From NCBI GenBank assembly GCA_903813345.2, contig CAIIXF020000001.1, forward strand, positions 39,713,366-39,777,365: 64,000 nucleotides of DNA, read 5' to 3'. The position numbers and the translations under genes are program-made. The DNA comes from Owenia fusiformis (taxonomy: Eukaryota > Annelida > Polychaeta > Sabellida > Oweniidae). Under the pieces are notes generated by a model that searched no databases, had not been told where the DNA came from, and saw nothing but the letters and a program-made list of their open reading frames with translations. This document shows positions 1 to 12,307 of this stretch, piece by piece; positions within the stretch are counted from its first letter, which is position 1, and every line of letters begins with the position of its first letter.

Positions 1-3000
1 TTAGAAATCATACAATGCATTGATCAGTGAGGCAGATTGGGAGAATCTGTACTGTATCAATTGCGAAATTGAATAAATATCTTCGAGGGATCTATCTTGA
101 AAAGCCGATTGAGATTGCCTAGTGACACTGTGAGTGAAGGTATTCTTTTACAAAATGCATTTCTCTCAAGTGACTTTTCAAACTCCATTTCATCAGAAGA
201 TTTTTCAATGGAAGATGGATTTCGATTTGCAATGCTTATGATTTGCTCCATTTAGTATTTGGAACACACATCATTAACCAATGAAGTGTTCGTATAGGCA
301 ATTTACCGATTACAAAGTCGTCCATTTCTCACTTCCATTTGGTCCATTAGAAAATCTCCTGGTTCTTTCTTTCATACTTCTCCATCAATCATGCAATTGT
401 CAGGTTAAGTATACGGATATTCTACCGTTATAGCAATCTTTTGAATAAGTCAAATTCAATTACCATTTTAGTAATCATACCTTTTAGTCTATAGACGAAG
501 GAGCTATTTCTGGCCCGAGCAATATGAACTGTCTCTTGTGAAATTACACCGGCAGATTACAAAACTTCAAGTCGTCAATTATAAGTGTTCAATTAAGTTG
601 ACCGAGGATTTGAACGAGCTATTGATATGTCTCTGTAGTGTAATAAAATCGACTTCATTAAGACAAAGCTTGATCATTGTCATCTTATCCATCACGCTAC
701 TGTATTAGCCTCCGTCCAAAACTGTCCGGAAATAGACCCAAAACTACTAGATCAGTACATGTGACTGTACTTGTATAAAATGAGCAATTCTTTCTTCATG
801 GATTTTTAATTGAAGAGAATAATTTTTCTTACATCAAGTTTATATTCATATGGACTTGATTCGAGACAGGACCACTTATCTCAGACAGTTTCACTTAGTG
901 TTGTTAAAAAAATGACAGACTTCATTTTGAATCAGTTCTCTGTAGAATTGCGAACAAATAAAAAACGTGCACTACTTACATCAATGTAGAATAGCTAAAT
1001 CATCCATCCGTAACCTGAGCAGGTATTATGATGAAAATTTGAGACAAATTTATATTTGTGTTACAATGAAAAATTAACCAAGGTGAAATGGAAGTAAAAC
1101 CTAGATTATAAATGCCACATAAGCATGATGAGTAAGATTCAATGTTTTTACAGTGACGATAGTGTTGACTGGTAAACAGCTATAGATTGCCCAATATATT
1201 TACCACTCTGATGCAATAAACGCTGCATGTGTCAATGCTTTATCTATTATCATTGTCAATGACAAACACACTAAGCCTTTTTTATGCCTTTTTATTATTT
1301 TAAAAAACCACACTAAGCCTTATTTCCTTATATACCCAATTTGTAAGTACCCCTGGCACATGACCTGCAATACATTGTGATAGTAAGATTTTCAACAACC
1401 TTGTTATATAGTTAGTTGCAATTGTATTATGTCCATCTTAATGCCGTTTTAATCAGAAATAAAAAAGGTATATTTCTCGAGGTTCCAATGTATGCATGAC
1501 TATTATAGACTAACAATTTGTGTTCAAGAAAAGAAAGAGACGACGCTTGGAAGTATTTAGATTAATACAACTGAAGTCAACTCAACCTTTCTTTCAGCAC
1601 CGCAATATATCAAGATATGATAATCACGACAGTGGATATTTGCCTTAATTTAGATTACGCGTATTAATTCAGCTATTATTTTATCTCCTGACCTTTTTTG
1701 ATGAGCACTAAAACCTCCATTGATATACATTTGCGTGATGATCTGTACTTAAAAAAACAAAAAACTACAACATATTTTGTGCACGGGGGTTTTAAAGGGA
1801 TCGGACAAAATGACACTGATGCACTCTCCGCAACGATAAATAATACAACGTACTTTTGTAAGTCAAAACATATTCTATCATCACAATAGAGGGAAGAGAG
1901 AATAAATGATCATAGTATTGTTATTTAGTATATTACTTTGAAGAACAACTGAACAAATTTGGCTTTCTCTAGAGACAATGATATATTGCTTCATTTTAGG
2001 CTTTTATTTGATATTGAACACTTTGATGTGAACTCGCAAATTCAATAATTCAATTACCAATTTTGTTGTTAACAATCGAAAGTGCTAGTGTGCAATCGAA
2101 ATATATGGGAATTAAACTTGCTTTTGATGAGGTTCCATGCATTGTTTTCATGACAAAGCTCTTTATTCAGATGTATTAAAACTGGTGAAGTTCAAATTGC
2201 ATACCTCTTGTCAGACTTCCCGAATGAACTATATACAATTTACAACGACAGGCCGGGTAGCCGTAAGGTTAGTCCATTACATCCCTCTTGCAATGGCGTG
2301 GCCGAGGTATCAAATACGACGATGTATTTGGATGCAATAAACTCCTCACTGGGGTGCAACCAGATAAGTCGTGCATCGTATCTCTGGTCACAAACTCCCT
2401 ATTTTCTGAACAGAAATATTCAAAAGATGATTTAGAGGAGAGAAAAAATGTGACGAATTGTGAATATAATTTTTACACGTTTAATGTCAGCATGGCGTAA
2501 CCGGATATCATTGCATGATAGCAGATTTTAAAAATGCCTGAAACTGATTTAACTGAAAAACTTTTTCTATCGAATGTAATGTAGAAATACAGTGTATGGT
2601 CATGATCGAAAATTATAACATTTGCACTAAATGGCAGGAACGAAACCCAAATAATTGGAAATAAAAAAAATAATCGAAGAAGAGGTAGGAACCTTTGTGT
2701 TGTATACTTGTCGTTCAGGATGTCATACACTTTTAAATTATTGAAGAGGGACAAAAGTGCGCATCGATATCTAAAAATTTATACTAACTGATTACTAAGC
2801 CAAGAGGAATGTTTATGTCCTGACTATTCCAAGTCTGTCATATATTGAATTTTTTCTTTATTAATCGAGGCCTTTCATATTTCTTTAATGAATAGTTCAT
2901 TAACTGCCGTTAAGTTACCTGACTCTGATTTCCTGTAATGATTTTCAACATTCCATCGTGTGAAGACTATTGACTTTGCATCTTATCTATATCTTGCTTT

Positions 3001-3071
3001 CAAACGATTGTTGCTTGACTAGTAATACTACACATATCATTTTCTTGGAAACCATCATTACATGTGATTAC
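1..3071. other. AT-rich stretch without recognisable gene
   Basis: I see no ORF with protein-like composition, no splice-bounded exon I can recognise and no strong repeat here. The open frames are below 100 codons and look random. A small hydrophobic minus-strand frame at 2473-2754 has no family resemblance I can name. Confidence 0.6.
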
Positions 3072-3345
3072 ATATACTTCTGTGTTTTGAGGACTAGTGG
3101 CAGCTATTTGAATTTTTAGTATTAGTACATGCATCCAATTTTTAGTAACAGTGAATGCTTCCATATCCTTTTGTGTTGGTTTCTAGTGAATGCTTTCACA
3201 TACATTAGTGTTTGATCGACTAAATTGACAGCTATTTGAATTTCTAGTAACATTGAATGCTACCAAATACTTTTGTGTTTTGGACGACTAAATTGACAAT
3301 TATTTAGAATTTCTAGTAATAGTGAATGTTTCCGCATACTTCTGT
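3072..3345 (+). repeat. Short degenerate tandem repeat (about three units)
   Basis: Phrases recur in the same order: ACTTCTGTGTTTTG, then GACTAAATTGACAGCTATTTG, then AATTTCTAGTAACAGTGAATG. They appear three times with substitutions and small deletions; the spacing is roughly 90-110 bases. It looks like an old local tandem duplication. Nothing suggests coding. Confidence 0.7.
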
Positions 3346-5202
3346 TTATTTTCTTTCATAACTTCACACACACATACAACCCAGAAAAGGGGAACACACT
3401 GCAATTTCATCGAATGTTGTTGAATTGTCAGTATCACTTGCTCTATGAATATTGTGTTTATACACGATATGAAATGATGTAATAATGCAATGTTTATTCA
3501 TTAGGGAGGCTTTGATCCGTGAAATTGATTGAACTTGAAGTTTTAATGTTAGTCTTAGTAAACCTCATCACAATGTATCATTGGCATTCAGCAGGAAAGC
3601 TCAACCAAACGAAATTAATTTTCTATTTGCGTTATCGTCTCGCTGGAACTTAAAACTTTTTAAATACACTATGTAAAAACTAATAATGTGTGGCCTGATA
3701 TCGCCTGGGAATATGGACAGCGTTAGGTTTATTTTAAAATGTAGGAGTGAACATGGAAAGACATTTGAAATTGATCTAATAGCTGACATCACATATTGTT
3801 GGAAATGTACGTCACATGAAGTTATTCGGAACGTTTTAACAATATAATTAATAATGATGCTGTATTTTTCATGTGTAACTAAATCATTTATGATCTCCAC
3901 ATTACATTTATCGTTTAACATTGAAAGTGTCACCTCTTATGATTTGATGTTGGGTTAGTGTTTAAAGTTGCAATGTCGTCCAAATTTTTGGTTTGTGAAA
4001 AGTGATCAAGTATTGGTTGTGTATCAAATGATTGCTATAACATACACCAACCTTCGTAATATTGTCATTTGAAAACGATCGTGTTATGTTCCTTAACGTT
4101 ACGATTCAAGTCTTAATCTGTTCTTTTTCCATTCTTGATCTTATTGATATTTTATCTAAAAGCCAAATTGAGGAAGAATAGGCCTGCATGTCAGACTACG
4201 ATTACCGGTTTGTAGGATATGTGACTATAGGCACAGCAAAATCAATATACTCATGAGATAAATTGCTTTTGTTGTCAGTATATGTTTTGACAGGTTCTAT
4301 GAATTTACAGTGTTGTTTGTTTTGTTTGCTTCCTCGTGTTATCCCTAGTGATTTCTCATTACCATATTTAGTCATAGAATCTAATTGTCTGCTAATATCA
4401 GTGACTAATATGAAATACCGCAACAAAATAATCCAGATTTTGAAACATTATTGGGACGTTGTATCAGTACTAAAAGTCAAATGGATCCTAATGAATTCTT
4501 TGTTTTAGTTGTAACTATAGCCGAAAATTGAAAGTGCATATTCAAAGATTATCATAAGATCATTTTCCATGATGCTATTTTTGACAAGGTGATCTGATCA
4601 ACCCCTGATCTTACCCCCAAATCAAAAACCTCCCCTACACCCCCTCAAGGTTATCATTTCCATGTATTATACTAGCGGATAGTGAGACAAACCCTAAGAA
4701 TGCATGAATGGTTAAAATAAATGAAAATGTAAAAGCTACAATTATAGATGACACTTTGCAGCATAATCTGATAATTATAGTACTGTTTTTGATACTTCTT
4801 TAATAACATGAAAATTCTAACAAGGGGAACTCGCAATGTATCACACTCTAAATGGTTTTCGATTGATATTTCTGCGACTGTAAACCAAACTTTGATTTGC
4901 ATCGATGGTTGTATTGGTATTTGTATGCAGTGGTCAATACTACAAGGAGCCACTAATTGCTATACAAACACTTCTTTGATCAATTATAACTGTAGAAAAT
5001 GAAATCCTAACCCACATGTATTTGTAGAAAACTGGATAAATCTTATTCTGATAATACAATTGATTTACTGACGGCTTTATCTAGTTTTGGATACTATATC
5101 AATTCAGTTAACCCTACAACGTTTCAAGATCTTTCATTTTATTGTTACATGGAATTATCCGTTGAACATTGATTTATATAAAAATGTACATACAGGCTAA
5201 GT
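3346..5202. other. AT-rich stretch without recognisable gene
   Basis: Nothing supportable was found. The longest frame (3601-3933, minus, 110 codons) has random-looking composition and no recognisable domain. A short pyrimidine-rich patch at about 4590-4650 (runs of CCCC) has no assigned role. Confidence 0.55.
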
Positions 5203-6219
5203 CACGCCCGGTGATCGTGAAAATGGGACGGAGGGGGGAGCAGGCAATTTCCGCTAGAAAATTCAACAAATCTTGTAAAATTATTTTTTCAAGACAGAGT
5301 TTACGATTGAATTGCAAATTGAATAAGCGCACGGTATGATAAAATATTTTAGGTATTCTAGGATTATTTTTCAACCGATACTCTTTTAAGATATAAGATC
5401 TATTAAAAAAGGCGCAACGCAACCAACGTGCAAAACTCAACGTTTTTGCTATAAATCAAGCAACAATGGACTACACGACCTGTAATAAATACTTGTAAGT
5501 GATGTTATCATAACTAAATTAATGTCATTGCTGAATTTATAAAATAAGTTTCCATACGTAAAATAAAAAATAATCGAAAATAATTAAAATGGGACGGAGG
5601 GGGGAGGGGACGGAGGGGGGAGTAATAATTCTATAAAGTGAAACAACTTCACATGAATTCTTGTATTTGAAAAATGAACTCATTAACTTAGTAAGAAACT
5701 GGATGATATACCCCTGGAGACTGAAAAATGGGGACATTTGGAGTAAAAGGACTTAAAGTCGCGAAACATCTCTAATCATGTCTTGTATACATATTGCTCC
5801 CCCCCCTCCGTCCCCTCCCCCCTCCGTCCCAAATTCATTATTTTCGATTATTTTTTATTTCACATATGGAAACTTATTTTATAAATTCAGCAATGACATT
5901 AATTTAGTTATGATAACATCACTTACAAGTATTTATTACAGGTCGTCCAGACCATTGTTGCTTGATTTATAGCAAAAACGTTGATTTGTGCCTGTTGATG
6001 GCCTTGCGCCTTTTTTAATAGATCTCATGCATTAGATGCGTATCGTTTCAGAAAAAATCCCAGAAAACCTAACATATTCTACCATACCGTGCGCCTGTCC
6101 ATTTAGCAATTCAATAGTAAACTTTTTCTTGAAAAAATAAATCTTCCAGATTTGTTGAATTTCCTAGCAGAAATTGCCTGCTCCCCCCCTCCGTCCCATA
6201 TTCACGATCACCGGGCGTG
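5203..6219. mobile_element. Foldback inverted-repeat DNA element, copy 1 (non-autonomous)
   Basis: The element begins CACGCCCGGTGATCGTG and ends with the reverse complement of that sequence. It is flanked on both sides by TAAGT (5198-5202 and 6220-6224), a 5-bp target-site duplication. The two arms are each about 420 bp (5203 to about 5625, and about 5798 to 6219) and clearly complementary, with a unique centre of about 170 bp. Both the outer ends and the inner arm edges carry G-rich runs (GGGACGGAGGGGGGAG). There is no transposase; the frame at 5174-5440 is only an arm read through. A near-identical element lies at 55190-56209 with a different 5-bp duplication. A 5-bp duplication with CAC ends is known for Transib/RAG-type transposons, and 5-bp duplications also occur in hAT5. 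The superfamily is my inference; the boundaries are seen directly. Confidence 0.92.
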
Positions 6220-6716
6220 TAAGTAGTAATTAGTAGTTCATATTCATAGATGACAGTTATTCCGTCATATTGATGTGGGGTCACCAGAAGGACTTACTTT
6301 TTAGGCATATCCGCATGATCAGAAATTTCAATGGATTGGAGTCAATGGAGTCCCATGGTTTTTCCATGGACACATATAACTTATTCCATATATCTTTCAG
6401 TCTTGCACAAGGAGTAATTCAAAGTCCGAGATAACTAGTTGAGAATTTAAAAGGGGAAAAATCAGTGACGTACATTTTGTACTCTAAAAATGTAGGTCAC
6501 TGAATTTTCGAAAATTTCATTGTAATTTCAAATGTAAAAGTCTGAATGTACAAACATTGAAAGTGTGCCACTTTGTATACCATATAATTTTTTTCGAATA
6601 ATCGTTTACCGATGAAAAAGAAATTAGAAATAGTTTGTTTATCGTATGTGCCTGTTAGAAATCGAATAAACATTTGCACACTGTGTCCTGTGTCTGCACC
6701 GTTATCCATTGATACG

Positions 6717-7623
6717 TGCCTAGTATTTGCTAGACATTAGCTAAATGTATATTCTGTGCTCCTAGTGCACTTTTTGCGAGGAACTGTACGTACCTAGTAT
6801 TTGCTATTTTAGCTAGATGTATATTCTGTGCGCCTAGTGCACTTTTTGCGAGGAACTGTACGTACCTAGTATTTGCTATCTTAGCTAGATGTATATTCTG
6901 TGCGCCTAGTGCACTTTTTGGCGAGGAACTGTACGTACCTAATATTTGCTATTTTAGCTAGATGTATATTCTGTGCGCCTAGTGCACTTTGTTTGCTAGG
7001 AACTGTGGGTGCCCTGTATTTGCTATTTTAGCTAGATGTATATTCTGTGCGCCTATAGTGCACTTTTTTGCTAGGAACTGTGCGTGCCTATAGTATTTGC
7101 TATTTTAGTTAGATGACTGTATATTCCATGCGCCTGGTGAGTGCACTTTTTGCTAGATGTTTATTATATGCGCCTAGTGTCCAGTCTTCGCAGTGTTAGC
7201 TAGGAACTGCGCGTGCCTAGTCTTTGCTCTATTAGCTAGAAGTACAGTATATTCCACGCGTCTAGTGCACTTTTAGCTGGATTTATATTCGGATGAAGTG
7301 AGTATCTGCAACATTAGCGAGAGGTATGTCCCTACGTTACACTATCAGCTAGATATATCATACGTACCTTGCATTTGCATTATTAGCTATAGCTAGACGT
7401 ACCTCACATGAGCAGTGTGCACTCTTAGTTCTAGATACGAGTTAAGTAAGTAATGGCACTAAAAGCTGGTTGTATCGGCAATATTAGCGAGATGTATATC
7501 ACATTTGCCTAATCTATGCACTTTTAGCTAGACACATACGCGCCTAGCCTTTGCAGTATTCGTTAGATGTAAATTGCACGTGCCTAGTATATTCACGTTA
7601 TGCTACAGTGTACGTGCCTAGTA
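6717..7623 (+). repeat. Minisatellite with unit of about 73-80 bp
   Basis: A unit containing CGTACCTAGTATTTGCTA, TTAGCTAGATGTATATTC and GCGCCTAGTGCACTTTTTG is repeated about seven times from 6717 to 7320, with good conservation in the first five. It then decays through diverged copies up to 7623. Units differ by small indels (for example TTTTTGCGAGG against TTTTTGGCGAGG). The final degenerate copy runs directly into the 36-bp minisatellite through the shared phrase GTGCCTAGTATTTGCA. Confidence 0.92.
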
Positions 7624-8019
7624 TTTGCACTCTCTATATTACCTGATTACCCCGATATATTTGCACTCTCTATATTGCCTGATTACCCCGATATATTTGC
7701 ACTCTCTATATTACCTGATTACCCCAATATATTTGCACTCTCTATATTACCTGATTACCCCGATATATTTGCACTCTCTATATTACCTGAATACCCCGAT
7801 ATATTTGCACTCTCTATATTACCTGATTACCCCGATATATTTGCACTCTCTATATTACCTGGTTACCCCGATATGTTTGCACTCTCTATATAACCTGATT
7901 ACCCCGATATATTTGCACTATCTATATTACCTGATTACCTCGATATATTTGCACTCTCTATATTACCTGATTACCCCGATATATTTGCACTCTCTATATT
8001 ACCTGATTACCCCGATATA
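7624..8019 (+). repeat. 36-bp minisatellite, about 11 units
   Basis: TTTGCACTCTCTATATTACC starts at 7624 and recurs every 36 bases (7660, 7696, 7732, 7768, 7804, 7840, 7876, 7912, 7948, 7984). The remainder of each unit reads TGATTACCCCGATATA. Units differ by single substitutions. Because 36 is a multiple of three, two frames stay open and give repetitive FALSILPDYPDI-type and LHSLYYLITPIY-type translations. These are artefacts of the period; there is no start context or flanking exon to support a protein. Confidence 0.97.
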
Positions 8020-8329
8020 TATTCAGTACCTTATTCTTTGGTAGACGTTTCTAGAGTGTTGCCCATTTTCTAAACGATACAATTACATTACGTCTGTTTT
8101 CTATTCTGATACTCATCAGCTGTGTTTGTACTGCATCGCAACATGTTCAACAGACTAAGAAGGAAGAAGATGCCATGGTTCAGCATGAAGCCTCGATCCA
8201 TCCTCAATGTGAATCTAGAAATGATGCTTTCCGACAATGGGGACTAAAATTCTGGGTGGTCTATACATTTGTCTGACGTGCATTATCTGTCTAGATTTCT
8301 TGACGAAATAATATTTCACAATAAATAGT

Positions 8330-8600
8330 TCATGCACATGATTCATCCAATCAATTGTATACCCAATAAGATAAACCATGACATCCAGTCTCATCTTGGC
8401 CATGATAATACCTTGGCATTATGTGTTGGTGATCAAAGAGAGCTCAGATTTGAGGTATTTTGAGATCATCGTCTCGGCTTATATCAGGGGTCATTGAACG
8501 AGTTGAGATTATGCCTAGTGAATATGTGATGGAAATGACAGTGCCTGTTATGAACTTCATGTACATTGACTTCTGGCTGACACAATCCATAGATAACTCA
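8330..8600 (+). repeat. Dispersed repeat shared with 40180-40360
   Basis: Phrases GATAAACCATGACATC, GAGAGCTCAGATTTGAGG and TTTTGAGATCATCGTCTCGGC, followed by CAGTGCCTGTTATGA, recur in the same order and orientation around 40180-40360 with substitutions. At 40 kb the same sequence lies inside an inverted-repeat element, so this is probably an internal fragment of that family. No coding function is evident. Confidence 0.5.
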
Positions 8601-9379
8601 TCTGTGGACAAATTAATAAACCCCTCAACAATTTACATACACACTCACACTCACTGGGCAGTCGATGATTGAGCCCTCCTTCCTTTGAATAACTTAGGAA
8701 ATATCGTTGTGGGATCCATAGGCTCTACCTTCCCTTGGAGTAGGGCTTTAGATGAAGAAAGACTCTGATAAATCAGAATGAGGAAATATAGTAATGACAA
8801 AAAGTGCTCTAATTTTAGAGATGGAAGTCTATTTTATGCATCAATGAAAAGGAACTGTGTGATGTTAAAATCTATGAGTGGGCAGAGAAGGATGCGCATG
8901 TCAGAGGTTAACAATTGTGTCCCCTTAGCATCCACTTTAGCCACAGGATTACAGTTTCCGCTGCCATTTCTTACCAAGGCAAGCGCATTACATTTATTGG
9001 TAAAGGTGTAAAGATCAACTCTAACATATACATTATTGATGTTCTATTGATGTTGTATAAAATGTACACTTTGCGGATATTATAAAAAATGTACAATATA
9101 ATGGGTACTTTGTATTTCAGTAAAACGGGACTTCGTCTAACATTCAAAGCAGATTACCACCTACGAGGAAAGTATGTTCTATCATCCATTCGTCAAAATA
9201 GCACTCTGACTGCAGTTGTCACGACACTTCACACTATTCTAAGTAACAATAACAAAAATATTTTCAGCAATATCAATATCCATAACGAATGGCGTGTCTT
9301 TTATCTCCAAAGAGGGCGAATGGGGTAAGACATATCAAGCAAGCTGGTAAAAAGATTTATTGTGTACCTTGTCTTACTC

Positions 9380-9793
9380 AGATGCGAGTAGGTAGTTACC
9401 AGCTTCGCCACCAGGTGGCTGATTCGGGGGAAATAACATGGCAGGGTATTACAAAATTCCCTTAAACTTGAATATTCATCAGTTTTACTGGTTTACTTTT
9501 CATATTATCTTTATGTATCTGACAGTTATACAAATTAAAATGTTCAGTGGAAGAAAATATTATCTGCCCAACACAAGAAAAGATATTTCCATTTTTGTGA
9601 TTTTACAACATGGGGTCTATGGGGAATCTCCCCGACTTAGAAGTCACATTATTAAATTTTCAAAGTTGATAAACTCTTTTCAAAACCACATTTTTAGATG
9701 TAATTTTATGTGTGGATTCCAAATATGACATCGGTTCGACTGGATTTTGAAATTTTAATGATGTAAATCAAGATTATTTCTACTCGCATCTAG
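9380..9793. repeat. Dispersed repeat family A, copy 1 (MITE-like)
   Basis: The segment begins AGATGCGAGTAG and ends CTACTCGCATCT, a 12-bp terminal inverted repeat. Internal phrases GGTAGTTACCAG, GGTGGCTGATTCGG, ACATGGCAGG, AATATTCATCAG and GGGGAATCTCCCCGA recur at 32404-32760 on the same strand and, more diverged, at 36960-37105 on the opposite strand. Probably a short non-autonomous element; no transposase or clear target duplication is visible. Confidence 0.65.
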
Positions 9794-9927
9794 GATAATA
9801 TCCTGGCTTTGCGTAATTTGGCTTACGCCTCGACCAATATTTGTTTCTCGATATCATATGCCATATCCAGCTCCCGATCATCCAGTATGTGTATACTATT
9901 CGGTTGGAAATGAATAAACACAAGGAG

Positions 9928-10003
9928 CACACGCGTCTCGAACTCGCAACCTCGTGGTTATGGCACCTAATCGCCCTCTCGGCCCTCTCGTCCAACTCCA
10001 AAA
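9928..10003 (-). repeat. tRNA-derived SINE head
   Basis: On the minus strand this reads like a tRNA 5' half. An A-box-like GGGCCGAGAGGGCGATTAGG is followed after about 25 bases by a B-box-like GAGTTCGAGACG, as in tRNA-Ser or tRNA-Leu genes. It cannot be a functional tRNA: the acceptor arms do not pair and no anticodon arm closes. A SINE 5' region with an internal RNA polymerase III promoter is the natural reading. The body would extend to lower coordinates, adjoining repeat A. Confidence 0.6.
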
Positions 10004-10561
10004 AGGTTATCTTGTTATGTATTTAAAGGTTGTTATAGCTCTTTGCATGAAAAACTAAGTATGTGTGCTAAAAACTGTTGTATCATTTCAAAATCAAATG
10101 GTATCTTATGATTATGAAAAATGAGTCCAAATCTGTTACGCAGATTTTATATGTCTCTGCACAGATGTTTGCATTGGCAAGTCACAATTAATTGTTTTCC
10201 ATTAGATATGTATTTATTACGATAACAGACGGGCTCTTGTCGACTTATTCATTACAATATTATAGAGTACCTTCCGTTTAATAAAAATATAATTGAATAA
10301 AACAACCCGAGAGTGGCAATAATTAAACCAAGTAAATATTTTCGATGAACACTAAGAATCCTCTTTACATTGTATAAAGGGTCCTTTTAAAATGCCTTTG
10401 GTTTTTCTTTGTATTGGTTATTAATGATATGGTGATCTCCATATTTCAATCGGGTTTTGTCTCCTATATGTTTTCGCTAAATATTAGATTTTACGAAGAC
10501 AATAGTTTAGGGTGACACCTGTAAAATACAACGATTCACGAAATACATGAGGTCATATAGC

Positions 10562-10686
10562 GCGTATGTGAAGGCCCAAGTATTCTTGGCTACCAATCTA
10601 TTCTGACTCTTGCCGAAGTATACTGACCCGACCCAAGTATTCTCAGTTTACTTATTTTTTCGAATACACTCGATAGATGTCCGCGT
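10562..10686 (+). repeat. Left member of an inverted repeat pair (partner 18141-18265)
   Basis: About 120 bp including GTGAAGGCCCAAGTATTC, GACTCTTGCCGAAGTATAC and ACACTCGATAGATGTCC is present as the reverse complement at 18141-18265 with only a handful of differences (my by-eye estimate is above 90% identity). The pair brackets a 7.5-kb block holding the strand-switching satellite and the OTU fragment. Confidence 0.85.
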
Positions 10687-10879
10687 TCGTTTTTCGATCA
10701 TTTGTCGATGGATTCCACGTATATTCAAAAGATGGCTCCTGAAATTAATTTGGAAACCGCTCATGTTTTTATAAATGATATAGATGACTATCTCGTGTCG
10801 GAATTCAAAAAAGAAAAATTACAAGGGCGGAGGACCCAATTTTTGAATATGCGTGTTGTATCATACATAAGGTAAAACG

Positions 10880-11112
10880 CTATGGCCGATCTGGCAGAGG
10901 GCCTTTGGAGGGCCCCAAAAAGTGAGGGCGGCCAAAAAACTTATACGGCACAAGATCTGCTTCTCTCCACATAAATTGAGCAGTTAAGGTAACAACTTGG
11001 CATTACTGGGCATTATTTATTTCAATTTTGAGTCTGTTTTTTATAAACTGGGCTCAAATTTTCAGATTTAGGACCCCGGCCCTACTCTTGATTTTCAGAT
11101 CCGCCCCTGGAA
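10880..11112. mobile_element. Decayed hAT-like MITE (GATCCGCCCCTG end)
   Basis: The right end reads CAGATCCGCCCCTGG and the left part GATCTGGCAGAGGGCC. The inside holds GGGC/GGCC-rich phrases, GGCATTACTGGGC and TTTTCAGATTTAGG. The same ends and similar internal phrases occur at 53428-53703 and 50500-50728. Elements with CAGNGGCGGATC ends are a common non-autonomous type in invertebrate genomes. The left boundary here is uncertain. Confidence 0.55.
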
Positions 11113-11400
11113 TGAATATATTTTTTACAGCCACTGTGTCTGTGCGTTTTTTACTTTTTATGTAAATCTGGACCAAATTTATTCGTGTAAATAAATATGA
11201 GTGTATTCCTGAAAACAAAAATGCAATAGTAATAAAATGATTTCCTCGTTATCTTTGCTAGCTGAAAGTGACAGCAACATATGTTAACAAGGCATTAACA
11301 TGCAAAATGTCACCCCTGGCATTTGTTACAGACGCCGCACGCCAACCACTGAACGCCGTCCACAAAAAATTTGGAGACTATAAAAATATGTCACTACTTG

Positions 11401-11540
11401 TAGACTACCACTCCTTGATGCGTATCAGTTAAGAAAAATCTGAAACCTTTAACCATAACGTGCACCTATTCATTTAGCGATAATTCGTAAACTTTCACGT
11501 GACGAAATGCATCTTGTTTTTTCAAGGAGAAATCGACTGA
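11401..11540 (+). repeat. Diverged fragment of the foldback element arm
   Basis: The order GATGCGTATCAGTTAAGAAAAA, then CGTGCACCTATTCATTTAGC, then TTCGTAAACTTT parallels the right arm of the foldback elements (around 6030-6130). The match is clearly weaker than between the two complete copies, so this is probably an old fragment. Confidence 0.45.
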
Positions 11541-12307
11541 ACTTGTTATAAACATCAAACCTGAGAGGGTCAGAGTCGGATCAGCGTTGAATTTATCAGA
11601 TAAAATATGTTTGAATTTCAGTAAAAGTAGCTACAAGAATTTTCAATATTTAAATCTTGGTCACCATATCAGCCTGCTCAGCGCTCTTCGTGTAATTTAG
11701 ATTTTTCAATACACCAGATGAACTCCTTTGTATCTATGTTACGAGTCTCTTAATTAGTCTATAAATACAAACATGCCGAGATTAGAAGTAATACTATAAT
11801 GTAGTACATTTAACACTTCTAAAGCATAGTAGAAAACCCTTTTTATCTGTTTGATACATCAAGATTTTTTGTAACTGGAAACCTGAGACACAAGATCTAA
11901 GGTCATGTGTAATATGTACAACCTGTGCTGCAAAGCAAGACCGAGGAGGCCGATTGTGCAAAGTCACAAACTACAATCTGACAATACGAGGAACAGAAAT
12001 ATCTTTCAGTGAGTAGTTTTGAAATAATAAAGCAAATACTAAATGAACAACATTTAAAATCAAATATTTTAATGATTGTATTGTCATTGTTTAATTATAT
12101 CTCATCCAAGCCTGAGGATGCAACTTGATAAATATAACATTGCTAGAATTCTTGTAGTAGTTGAGTAATCGAGGCTAAAAGAACCTGACTTTCCACGGGT
12201 TTCAAAAAGCATAGCACCACCAACAACATCAATACCCAAAGATGTATTCGCATTTAGTACATAACTACCATGACTGAATACTATAGTAAAATGTCCCATT
12301 TTTCAAT

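Noticed and set aside
5174-5440. Conserved 84-88-codon ORF repeated at 55173-55427
   Set aside because: Apparent conservation only reflects two copies of the foldback arm; translation runs through the terminal repeat.
7600-8044. Two repetitive ORFs (97 and 139 codons)
   Set aside because: They are open only because the minisatellite period of 36 is a multiple of three; no start, splice or flanking coding context.
9928-10003. Functional tRNA gene on the minus strand
   Set aside because: A and B boxes are present but the acceptor and anticodon stems do not pair; a SINE head fits better.
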